The notes under the pieces were generated by a model that was given only the letters and a program-made list of their open reading frames with translations, did no database searches and was not told the DNA's origin. Shown piece by piece: positions 1-7,353 of a stretch of 64,000 nt of DNA. A program made the translations under genes and the position numbers. The number at the start of each line of letters is the position of its first letter. The stretch's first letter is position 1. Origin of the DNA: Nocardioides luteus (GTDB lineage: Bacteria > Actinomycetota > Actinomycetes > Propionibacteriales > Nocardioidaceae); the NCBI RefSeq assembly GCF_015752315.1, contig NZ_JADOVJ010000001.1, forward strand, positions 3,526,501-3,590,500. Direction: 5' to 3'.

Positions 1-1689
1 AGCCGGCCAGGTCCTGACGGCACCTGGGTCGACGTGACGTCCGCGGAGTTCCTCGCCGAGGTCTCCGCGGTCGCCAAGGGTCTGATCGCGGCGGGTGTCG
101 GCGCTGGGGACCGGGTCGCGCTGCTCTCCAAGACTCGCTACGAGTGGACCCTGATCGACTACGCGATCTGGTTCGCCGGCGCGGCGACGGTGCCGATCTA
201 CGAGACCTCCTCCGCCGAGCAGATCGAGTGGATCCTGCAGGACTCCGCCGCCGTCGCGATCGTCGCCGAGGACGCCGGGCACATCGGCCGGATCAGCGAG
301 GTCCGCGCGAGCTGCACCGCTCTCAACAACGTCTGGTCGATCAACGACAACGCCGTCGACCTGCTGGTCAAGCTCGGCACCGACATCACCGACGAGCAGC
401 TCGAGGCCCGCCGCAGCGCGGTCACCCCCGAGGACGCCGCGACCCTGATCTACACCTCCGGCACCACCGGGCGCCCGAAGGGCTGCGTGCTCACCCACGG
501 CAACTTCATGTTCGAGCTCGGCGTCGCGGTCGACTCCCTCGACGGCCTGTTCAACATCGAGGGCCGCAGCACGCTGCTGTTCCTGCCGCTCGCGCACGTC
601 TTCGCGCGGATCATCCAGATCGGCTGCATCAAGTCGCGCACCCGCCTGGGCCACACCCCCGACATCAAGAACCTCGTCGCCGACCTCGGCACCTTCCAGC
701 CGACCTTCGTGCTGGCGGTGCCGCGGGTCTTCGAGAAGGTCTACAACACCGCCTCGCAGAAGGCCGTCGCCGACGGCAAGGGCCGCATCTTCGACATGGC
801 GACCGAGGTCGCGATCGACTACTCGCGGGCCACCGAGACCGGCAAGGCCCCGCTTCTCCTCACCGCCAAGCACAAGCTGTTCTCCAAGCTCGTCTACGGC
901 AAGCTGCTCGCCGCCCTCGGCGGCAACTGCTCCTACGCCATCTCCGGCGGCGCGCCGCTCGGCGACCGCCTCGGCCACTTCTACCGCGGCATCGGCGTCA
1001 CCGTCCTGGAGGGCTACGGCCTCACCGAGACGACCGCCGCGCTGACCGTCAACCTGCCCGAGGCGTTCAAGATCGGCACCGTCGGGCGGCCGCTCCCCGG
1101 CACCTCGGTCCGCGTCGCCGACGACGGCGAGCTGCTCTTCAAGGGCGGCCAGGTGCTCAAGGAGTACTGGCAGAACCCGACGGCCACCGCCGAGGCCAAG
1201 ACCGACGACGGATGGTTCCACTCCGGCGACCTCGGTGAGGTCGACGACGAGGGCTTCGTCAAGATCACCGGCCGCAAGAAGGAGATCCTGGTCACCGCCG
1301 GCGGCAAGAACGTCGCCCCGGCCGTCCTCGAGGACCGCCTCCGCGCCCACGTGCTCGTCGACCAGTGCATCGTCGTCGGCGACGGCCAGCCGTTCATCGG
1401 CGCGATCGTCACCATCGACCCCGAGGCGCTGCCCACCTGGGCCGAGGCCAACGGCAAGTCGGCCAACATCGACGACCTGGTCGACGACGAGGACCTGCGC
1501 GCAGTGATCCAGAGCGCCGTCGACGACGCCAACAAGGCGGTCTCCAAGGCCGAATCGATCCGCAAGTTCGTGATCATCCCCGACTCCTGGACCGAGGAGG
1601 GTGGCCAGCTCACCCCCAGCCTCAAGCTCAAGCGCAACGTGGTCATGCGCGAGTTCAGCCACGAGGTCGAGGCGCTCTACGCGAAGTAA
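1..1689 (+). CDS. long-chain fatty acid--CoA ligase (AMP-forming), 5' end outside the window
   Basis: Acyl-CoA synthetase of the ANL superfamily (FadD15-like), which activates fatty acids with ATP and CoA at the membrane. The reading frame is open to base 1, so the first tens of residues lie upstream; the GTG at 34 is only an internal in-frame codon. The P-loop-like A3 motif YTSGTTGRPKG lies near base 450, the A5 motif GYGLTETTA near 1015, and the hinge/A8 region (HSGDLGEVDDEGF, then TGRKKE) near 1220-1290. The 551 visible residues against about 600 in the family fit a short N-terminal loss to the window edge. It converges on the M48 gene across a strong hairpin. In mycobacteria fadD15 occupies the same neighbourhood; chain-length specificity cannot be read. 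Confidence 0.93.
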   Translation, partial: SRPGPDGTWVDVTSAEFLAEVSAVAKGLIAAGVGAGDRVALLSKTRYEWTLIDYAIWFAGAATVPIYETSSAEQIEWILQDSAAVAIVAEDAGHIGRISEVRASCTALNNVWSINDNAVDLLVKLGTDITDEQLEARRSAVTPEDAATLIYTSGTTGRPKGCVLTHGNFMFELGVAVDSLDGLFNIEGRSTLLFLPLAHVFARIIQIGCIKSRTRLGHTPDIKNLVADLGTFQPTFVLAVPRVFEKVYNTASQKAVADGKGRIFDMATEVAIDYSRATETGKAPLLLTAKHKLFSKLVYGKLLAALGGNCSYAISGGAPLGDRLGHFYRGIGVTVLEGYGLTETTAALTVNLPEAFKIGTVGRPLPGTSVRVADDGELLFKGGQVLKEYWQNPTATAEAKTDDGWFHSGDLGEVDDEGFVKITGRKKEILVTAGGKNVAPAVLEDRLRAHVLVDQCIVVGDGQPFIGAIVTIDPEALPTWAEANGKSANIDDLVDDEDLRAVIQSAVDDANKAVSKAESIRKFVIIPDSWTEEGGQLTPSLKLKRNVVMREFSHEVEALYAK

Positions 1690-1703
1690 AAGCTGTTCCA
1701 GTG

Positions 1704-1778
1704 GCGCCGAGTCGGCGCATCTGACCCCGTGCCTGGCGAAGCGAAGCGAGCCAGAGGGGTCGGATGCGCCGACTCGGC
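1704..1778. terminator. bidirectional hairpin terminator between convergent genes
   Basis: The arms 1706-1728 and 1756-1778 are complementary over 23 bases with one G-T type mismatch, separated by a 27-base loop. The hairpin lies between the stop of the acyl-CoA ligase gene and the stop of the M48 gene, so it can serve both strands. The left arm starts with the 15-mer palindrome GCGCCGAGTCGGCGC, which also forms the array between rbfA and infB near 62.8 kb. Confidence 0.75.
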
Positions 1779-1785
1779 CTTTATC

Positions 1786-3018
1786 TCAGTCGAGAACGCG
1801 ATGCGCGATCGCGATCCGCTGCAGCGTCGTCGGGTGGGACCCGAACCACCACTGCGACCAGGCCTGGGGCGACGGGTCGGAGAGCGAGCGTACGCCGAGG
1901 GCGTGCTGCAGCCGCGTGAACGACTCCAGGTCGCCGGTGGCGTGGAGCGCGTCGACATCGGCGCGGGCCTCGACGTGCCGGCTGAGCCCGTTCTGGACGG
2001 GCATCGCCAACACGCTCGCCAGGGCGAAGACCGCCAGCAGCATCGGGATGCCTTCGGGGGTGGCGTACTGGTCCTGGCGGCGGTAGGAGAGCAGCAGCCC
2101 CAGCAGCCCGACGCCGGCGACCGCGCCGGCGGCGCCGATGACGGTGCCGACCAGGACGTCGTCGTGCTTGGCATGGGCGAGCTCGTGGGCGACGACGGAG
2201 AGGACCGCCCCGTGCGCCGCCGCATCGCGCTGCGAGTCGACGAGGTTGTCGTAGAGGACGACCCGGCGGGTGGAGCCGAAGCCGGTGACGTACGCGTTGA
2301 GCGAGGTCGTGCGCCGGGAGGCATCGACCACCAGGACATCGTCGAGATCGACGCCCTCGCGCTCGGCGATCGCCATCACCTCGGTGCGGAGCTGGCCGCG
2401 CGGCAGCGGCTCGAAGTCGTTGAACAGCGGGTCGATGACGACCGGGTAGACGAACGATCCGAGCATCACCAGGGCCGCGACCAGGCCGGCGGCGACGGCC
2501 GGCCACCACCGACGGCCGAGGCGGATGCAGGCGAAGAGCGCGAGCAGCGCCAGGGAGGTGATCACGATGCCGACGACCTGGTTGAGCAGCGAGTCGGTCA
2601 GCCAGGGCGTCCACCCCTGCCTGGAGAGCCCGTAGCGCACCTGCAGGCGGTGGATCGCCACCCCGAACGGCAGCGTCGCGATCCAGCCGAAGAGCGTGAC
2701 CACGGCGACCGCGAGCACCACCCGGAGCAGCCACGGCCCCCGCAGCCGGGCCACCAGGCGCCTCCCGAGCGAGGCGAACCCGAGCACGCAGGCGACGACC
2801 AGTGAGACGAGCAGCGAGGCCCGGCTGAGCCAGCGTGCGGTGCCGGAGTAGGCCAGCATCCGCTCCAGCTCCTCGGGGGTGAACACGTCACGCTCGTCGG
2901 GCAGGTCGAGCGGGCCGCCCGGGTAGGGATGCCACGGGATCAGCGTCCAGGCGAGCACCACGAATGCGACCGCCCCGAGGACGAGAACCACCCAGGACGT
3001 ACGCCGCATGCCGATCAC
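1786..3018 (-). CDS. M48 family integral-membrane metallopeptidase (Ste24/CAAX-protease type)
   Basis: Zinc metallopeptidase with an N-terminal multi-span M48_N-type domain (several hydrophobic segments within residues 5-190), then the catalytic domain. The zinc motif HELAH is at about residues 268-272, and a downstream EARAD supplies the likely third ligand. The length (410 aa) fits Ste24-like M48 enzymes rather than the shorter HtpX, which is a separate gene at 44.5 kb. The chosen GTG start at 3018 overlaps the stop of the upstream gene as GTGA; an ATG at 3009 is an equally possible start three codons in. It is the second gene of a coupled pair with another HExxH-containing membrane protein. 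The substrate is unknown; membrane protein quality control is the usual inference for this family. Confidence 0.88.
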   Translation of the reverse strand: MIGMRRTSWVVLVLGAVAFVVLAWTLIPWHPYPGGPLDLPDERDVFTPEELERMLAYSGTARWLSRASLLVSLVVACVLGFASLGRRLVARLRGPWLLRVVLAVAVVTLFGWIATLPFGVAIHRLQVRYGLSRQGWTPWLTDSLLNQVVGIVITSLALLALFACIRLGRRWWPAVAAGLVAALVMLGSFVYPVVIDPLFNDFEPLPRGQLRTEVMAIAEREGVDLDDVLVVDASRRTTSLNAYVTGFGSTRRVVLYDNLVDSQRDAAAHGAVLSVVAHELAHAKHDDVLVGTVIGAAGAVAGVGLLGLLLSYRRQDQYATPEGIPMLLAVFALASVLAMPVQNGLSRHVEARADVDALHATGDLESFTRLQHALGVRSLSDPSPQAWSQWWFGSHPTTLQRIAIAHRVLD

Positions 3019-4265
3019 GACGCAGAGTGTGACAGACGGGCCCGCCAGCGGGCAGTCAGCTCGTCCTCCCCGAAGCCGAAGCTCGCCTGCAATGCCTTCT
3101 CCAGCGGAATGCCGCGGCCGGTCTCTTCGTAGAGGTCGACCAGGGCCTGCTCGCCGCCGGCCTCGGCGAGCACCTCGCAGGCCAGCCAGGCGGCCTCGTA
3201 CTCGGCGCCGAAATGCTCCGAGCGGGTGTTGAACTCGGCCTTGCCCGGCAGGTGGTCGGGGGCCCCGTTCTCGCGGACCTGGGCCAGGATCTGGCCGGCG
3301 GTCTTGCTCAGCGGGAGCTTGGTGTCGCGCAGCGCGACGTAGTCGGCGAAGCCCTCGACCAGCCACATCGGCCGGTTGACGTTGGTCGCCGCGTCGGTGG
3401 CCGCATGGGTGGCCTCGTGGGTGATGACCACCTGGGCGCCGGGCGCGTCCAGGTCGCCGATGACGCCCTGGTTGACCCACACGTGGAGGGGTGTCCCGGG
3501 CTTCGTGGAGCCGTCGACGGTCGCGGTCACGGCGGCGACGGCGGTGTAGGTGCCCTGCTGGGCGCCGAGCGCGGAGTCGAGGCCGGTGGCCGGCACCTCG
3601 AGGACCAGGCGCGGCCGGTCCCACGGGATCACCTTGCGGACCTGGGCGACCGCGGTGGCGGCCAGCTCGGCGTAGCGGTCGGCGACCTCCGCGGAGGCCT
3701 GGACGATCACGAGGCTGGAACCGGCACGTCGCACCTCGACGGGGCCGCTCAGCCACAGCGGCATCCGGGTGCCCTCGGACGCCGAGAAGCCGGTGATCGC
3801 CCCCTGCGCGTCGAAGCCGACCCTGAGCTCCTCGGTCAGCGCCGGGTCGCCCGGGGTGCGCCACGACATCTCCACGTCGGCGGTGAAGGAGCCGTCCTGC
3901 TCCACGTTGCCCGCCTCGGCGACGTACCTCGCGGTCACGTCCTCGAGGCCGATGGCGTGCGCGTTGCGCACCGCGACCGAGGCGGCGTCCTCGCCGTCGG
4001 GCTCCGCCCCCTCACGTACGCCGCCGACCAGCTGCTCCAGCGAGGCCCGGGCGCCTTCGGTGTCGGCGCGCACGACCGGCGCGGTGGACGGTGTCGGCGC
4101 GACGTACTCGCCACCGCCGGTGAGCCGCCACCCGACGAACCCGGCGAGCAGCATCACCAGCACCAGCGCGGCCCCGATCACGGCGGGGTGCGCCTGCAGG
4201 CGGGAAAGAAGAGAGCCGACCGTTCGCACCTGCGAACGATCGGCCTCTTCGGGGTCCTGGGTCAA
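3015..4265 (-). CDS. membrane-anchored gluzincin-like (HEATH) hypothetical protein
   Basis: No named family is recognised. One membrane segment spans about residues 28-47 and is followed by a large extracytoplasmic region. HEATH (residues 283-287) has the HExxH form of a zinc peptidase and is followed by WLVEGFADY, whose Glu would be the third ligand as in gluzincins (peptidase MA-like fold); activity is inferred. The start is uncertain. The longest frame begins with TTG at 4265, one base after the upstream stop, but codons 5-19 overlap a strong terminator-like hairpin (4208-4250). GTG at 4229 (in the loop) or GTG at 4181 (directly before the membrane segment) may be the real start. The 3' end overlaps the M48 gene by four bases. 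Confidence 0.72.
   Translation of the reverse strand: MTQDPEEADRSQVRTVGSLLSRLQAHPAVIGAALVLVMLLAGFVGWRLTGGGEYVAPTPSTAPVVRADTEGARASLEQLVGGVREGAEPDGEDAASVAVRNAHAIGLEDVTARYVAEAGNVEQDGSFTADVEMSWRTPGDPALTEELRVGFDAQGAITGFSASEGTRMPLWLSGPVEVRRAGSSLVIVQASAEVADRYAELAATAVAQVRKVIPWDRPRLVLEVPATGLDSALGAQQGTYTAVAAVTATVDGSTKPGTPLHVWVNQGVIGDLDAPGAQVVITHEATHAATDAATNVNRPMWLVEGFADYVALRDTKLPLSKTAGQILAQVRENGAPDHLPGKAEFNTRSEHFGAEYEAAWLACEVLAEAGGEQALVDLYEETGRGIPLEKALQASFGFGEDELTARWRARLSHSAS
4208..4250 (-). terminator. intrinsic terminator of the NlpC/P60 gene
   Basis: Inverted repeat of about 20 bp (4208-4228 and 4231-4250), two-base loop, one mismatch and one bulged base, followed on the minus strand by TTT at 4207-4205. 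It lies 17 bases after the NlpC/P60 stop codon and inside the first codons of the longest frame of the next gene, so it bears on where that gene starts. Confidence 0.65.
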
Positions 4266-4266
4266 C

Positions 4267-5253
4267 TCAGCCCGGGCGGACGGCGCCCGTGTAGGGCATC
4301 TCGTCGATCGGCGAGACCTTCACGCCGGTGCTCGGGTTGGCGGCGTGCACGATCTGGCCGTTGCCGATGTACATACCGACGTGGCTGATCGGGCTGTAGT
4401 AGAAGACCAGGTCGCCGGGGGCGAGCTGGTCGCGCGAGACCTGCGGACCGCTGCTGTACTGCGCCGAGGAGGAGTGGGGCAGCGAGACACCGGCCTGGCC
4501 CCAGGCACCCATGGTGAGACCGGAGCAGTCCCACGACTCGGTGCCGGTGGCGCCGTAGACGTAGGAGTCGCCGACCTGGGCCAGGGCGTAGTCCACGGCC
4601 GCCTTGGCGCGGCCCGAGGGCGGCGGCAGGTTGGACGGGATGCTGGTGTCGGTGGACTGGATCTTCGCGAGCTCATCGGCCTCGAGCTCGTCGAGCTCGG
4701 ACTGGGCCGCCTCGAACTTCTTGTCGATCTCGCTCTTCTTCTGCTGCATGGTCGTCTTGACCTTGGCCATCTGCGCCTTGGCGTCCTCGGTGGCCTCGCG
4801 GCGCACCTGGAGGGCCTCGGCCTCGGTGTTGTACCGAGCCAGCAGGTCGGCCTGCAGCGCGTTGTAGGACGAGACGGTGGCGAGACCGGCGAGGAACTCC
4901 TGCGGGTCCTCGGAGGTGATCACCTGGCCGACGGCGGAGACGTCGGAGCCCTCGAACTGCCGCAGCACGGAGTCGCGGAGCTCGGCGCGGATCTTGTCCA
5001 GCTCCTTGCTCTGGCGCTTCTCGTCGGCGTTGAGGTCCTCGAGCTGGTCCTTGAGGTCCTGCAGCCGCAGCTTGGCGTTGCTGTAGTCCTCGTTGGCCGC
5101 CTCGGCCTGCGTGTAGAGCTTGTCGACCTTCTTGCGAACGTCGTCGATGTCTGGTTCGGCCTGGGCGGGGGTCGCTGCGGGAATGATCCCGGCGACACCG
5201 ATGGCGGCGATGCCGGCTGCACCGGCAATGAGTCGCTTCCGGTCGCGTGTCAC
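4267..5253 (-). CDS. secreted NlpC/P60 peptidoglycan endopeptidase with N-terminal coiled coil
   Basis: Cell-wall hydrolase of the RipA/RipC type that cleaves peptide stems of peptidoglycan. The GTG start at 5253 is set by an AAGGAGA ribosome site about 10 nt upstream and by the signal peptide it yields (cationic start, hydrophobic stretch, cleavage after ATPAQA near residue 32). Residues about 35-190 are a long, charge-rich coiled coil. The C-terminal NlpC/P60 domain shows the catalytic Cys in WDCSGLTMGAW, the His in SHVGMYIG and a following polar residue. Coiled coils in this family usually act in autoinhibition or in binding FtsEX-like partners (family knowledge). The 5' leader carries a c-di-AMP riboswitch. 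Synteny with Rv2190c supports the call. Confidence 0.93.
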   Translation of the reverse strand: MTRDRKRLIAGAAGIAAIGVAGIIPAATPAQAEPDIDDVRKKVDKLYTQAEAANEDYSNAKLRLQDLKDQLEDLNADEKRQSKELDKIRAELRDSVLRQFEGSDVSAVGQVITSEDPQEFLAGLATVSSYNALQADLLARYNTEAEALQVRREATEDAKAQMAKVKTTMQQKKSEIDKKFEAAQSELDELEADELAKIQSTDTSIPSNLPPPSGRAKAAVDYALAQVGDSYVYGATGTESWDCSGLTMGAWGQAGVSLPHSSSAQYSSGPQVSRDQLAPGDLVFYYSPISHVGMYIGNGQIVHAANPSTGVKVSPIDEMPYTGAVRPG

Positions 5254-5283
5254 GAGCGGACGGTCTCCTTGTGTAGTCGTTGA

Positions 5284-5440
5284 ACGCCTACCGGGTGAGC
5301 TGACGGGTTCAGGCACGACCTGCCCTACCACCGCTCCTCGACCTGGTCTCCCAGATCGACCTTGCGGCGGATGCACCCCAGGTGATCGCACTCCGTCTTG
5401 CGGCGTACGACCGGTGTGGTTCCCCGGCTCCTGGCCCGCC
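5284..5440 (-). promoter_or_regulatory. c-di-AMP riboswitch (ydaO/yuaA family) in the NlpC/P60 leader
   Basis: Read on the minus strand, the leader shows the conserved blocks of the ydaO/yuaA riboswitch in order: GAGCCGGGGAACC (near 5420-5430), a CCTGGGGTGCATCCGCC block (near 5365-5382), GGTAGGG (near 5325-5333), then TGAACCCGTCAGCTCACC and GGTAGGCG (5285-5310). In actinobacteria this class is known to control cell-wall hydrolase genes, matching the NlpC/P60 gene that starts 31 bases downstream. The rest of the 316-base gap (5254-5569) holds the ribosome site, a GGCCCGC/GCGGGCC hairpin near 5433-5452 just 5' of the aptamer, and the promoter region. Exact edges are by eye. Confidence 0.85.
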
Positions 5441-5569
5441 CCGAAGCGGGCCTGGACTAAGCGCGACACTCGCGTGAGCCGGTTGACTCACTTCCACGAG
5501 CGCCAAGTTCCTGCGCACATTAGCCGACGGGATCCCCCACCTGCCAACCACCCACGCCCAAAAGTTCGG

Positions 5570-5767
5570 CTACATACCTTCCACTAGTGGCAGAGCCACC
5601 ATCCGCAGCGGCGGGACGAGCCCGCCGTCGGCGAGCACGTCGAGCGCCCGGCGCTCCTCGTCCTCGATGGTCAGCTCCGGCGGCGGGCCCAGCAGCACGG
5701 TGACCACGCAGTCGTGGCACGCCAGTCCGCGCACGAGGCAGGTGTCACAGTCGATTCTCGTCGTCAT
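5570..5767 (-). CDS. small conserved hypothetical protein with paired CxxC motifs
   Basis: A 65-residue protein with two Cys pairs close together (CDTC then CHDC, residues 8-11 and 17-20), as in a zinc-knuckle or short iron-sulfur site. An Asp/Glu-rich middle and a Leu/Pro-rich C-terminus follow. ATG start at 5767. It is divergent from the NYN-domain gene, with about 120 bases between the two starts. I recall similar short proteins next to NYN proteins in other actinobacteria, but no function is known. High third-position GC supports coding. Confidence 0.72.
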   Translation of the reverse strand: MTTRIDCDTCLVRGLACHDCVVTVLLGPPPELTIEDEERRALDVLADGGLVPPLRMVALPLVEGM

Positions 5768-5889
5768 GATGCGACGGTCTCACCGACCACCGACATTTTT
5801 GCTTTCGTACGGTTGCGTGCGGCGTGTCATCGCCATCGCAGCGCGGTATTCGAGGCGGCGATCGCTGGGGTGGTCCCTACACTTGGAAC

Positions 5890-7155
5890 ATGGAGGTCTC
5901 CGCGTACGCGACGCTCCCCGACACGGTCCGGGGGCGCATCGTCGCGCTCACGGCCGGGGTGCTTCCCGACGTGGTGCGGCTCCCGCCCGCGCTCAAGCGG
6001 ATCGCCGACTTCGCGCCCGCCCGGCGCGCCAAGGCCGGCGGCGCGATGATCGCCTCGGTGCTCGAGACCGACGACGAGGTGCGGGAGAAGGTCGGGAGCC
6101 AGCTGCGCCCGGCGTACGTCTCCGAGGGCTCCGGCGAGGACGTCACGCTGCCGGAGGATCCGGCCGAGGCGGCCGCCGTCGTGTGGCTCGTCCGCCCCGA
6201 CGGCTGGGAGGTCTCGCTCAAGGAGGCCCTGGACCGGCTGGACGCCGCCGCGGTCCCGGTGGTCGATGCCGAGGTCGCTCGCCTTCGCGGCAAGCTCGCC
6301 GCGGCGGAGGACGAGATCCGCGAGGTGCGTGCCGACCGCAAGGCGCGGCTCGACGAGCTCAAGGCCGACAACACTGCGCTGCGCCGCAAGCTCGGCGAGG
6401 CGCGGGCCGCCGCCCGCGAGGCCGGCACCGGCCTGGACGAGGCTCTGACCGAGGCACGCGAGGCGCTCGCCCGCGCCCAGGAGGAGCTCGCCTCCCGTGA
6501 CCGCCAGCTGCGCCAGCTCCGCGGCCAGATCGACAAGCTCGAGCGCGAGGCGGCCGCCGAGCGGCGTACGTCGAAGACGGACCGCGAGGACGCCTCGCTG
6601 CGGGCCCGGTTCCTGCTCGACACCCTGCTCGACGCGGCCGGCGGGCTCCGCCGCGAGCTCGCGCTGCCGCCGGTCACCGGCACCCCGGGCGAGCGGGTCG
6701 AGGCCGAGCTGGCCTCCGCCGACGCCGCCGCGGGCGTCGGCGTCACCAGCAGCGCCCACCTCGAGCAGTTCCTGGCGATGCCCAGGGTCCGGCTGATCGT
6801 GGACGGCTACAACGTCTCCAAGGCCCTGTGGCCCGACTCCGCGCTCGATGCCCAGCGGCTGCGGCTGCTGCGCGCGATCGCCCCGATCGCGGCCCGCACC
6901 GGCGCCGAGACGACCGTCGTCTTCGACGCCCACTCCGCATCCGTACGTCCCACCGCCGTGCCCCCTCGTGGCGTCAAGGTCATCTTCTCCCCCGAGGGCG
7001 TCATCGCCGACGACGTCATCCGCGACCTCGTCGACGCCGAGCCCGCCGGCCGTGTCGTCCTCGTCGCCACCGACGACGCCGAGGTCATCAAGGACGTACG
7101 CCGCGCCGGCGCCCGCACCGTCCCGCTCTCCTCGCTCTCGCCCCTTCTCGGCTGA
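5890..7155 (+). CDS. NYN domain-containing (PIN-like) RNA-binding/nuclease protein
   Basis: Protein of 421 aa in three parts: an N-terminal domain (1-115), a charged coiled coil (about 120-225, AEDEIREVRADRK and similar), and a C-terminal NYN/PIN-like domain (about 295-421). The NYN domain shows the acidic residues expected of a metal-dependent RNase fold: LIVDGYNV, VVFDAHS, ADDVIRDL and ATDDAEV. The ATG at 5890 is preferred because TACACT (5878-5883) stands six bases upstream, the leaderless arrangement seen repeatedly here, and because the frame upstream of it looks non-coding. RNA processing is a family inference. The divergent CxxC miniprotein may be a partner. Confidence 0.85.
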   Translation: MEVSAYATLPDTVRGRIVALTAGVLPDVVRLPPALKRIADFAPARRAKAGGAMIASVLETDDEVREKVGSQLRPAYVSEGSGEDVTLPEDPAEAAAVVWLVRPDGWEVSLKEALDRLDAAAVPVVDAEVARLRGKLAAAEDEIREVRADRKARLDELKADNTALRRKLGEARAAAREAGTGLDEALTEAREALARAQEELASRDRQLRQLRGQIDKLEREAAAERRTSKTDREDASLRARFLLDTLLDAAGGLRRELALPPVTGTPGERVEAELASADAAAGVGVTSSAHLEQFLAMPRVRLIVDGYNVSKALWPDSALDAQRLRLLRAIAPIAARTGAETTVVFDAHSASVRPTAVPPRGVKVIFSPEGVIADDVIRDLVDAEPAGRVVLVATDDAEVIKDVRRAGARTVPLSSLSPLLG

Positions 7156-7173
7156 CGGCGCGCTCTCGGGCAA

Positions 7174-7311
7174 CGCGAATTGCGAAGCGATCCCCGACGA
7201 CCAGCGCCGGAGCGCTCCTCGTCTGGACGCAGCGCAGTGAGGAGCGAAGCGACGAACGGAGCGGAGGAAGACGAGGATCAAGCGCAGGCGCTGCGCGAAT
7301 TGCGAAGCAAT
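7174..7311. repeat. 18-bp direct repeat pair in a 198-base intergenic region
   Basis: CGCGAATTGCGAAGC followed by GAT or AAT occurs at 7174-7191 and 7294-7311, 120 bases apart, between the NYN and nuclease genes. The DNA between is rich in GCGAAGCG/GGAGCG-like words. No gene is seen in 7156-7353; the last part holds the TAGTGT promoter box at 7340-7345. Confidence 0.5.
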
Positions 7312-7353
7312 CGCATCGAACACTGTCGGTGGCGCCCGCTAGTGTGTTCGAAC

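Noticed and set aside
1786..3864. One 692-aa frame extending the M48 protease far upstream
   Set aside because: The upstream half is the out-of-frame shadow of the HEATH protein gene; the M48 protein starts at 3018 or 3009 and has the family length from there.
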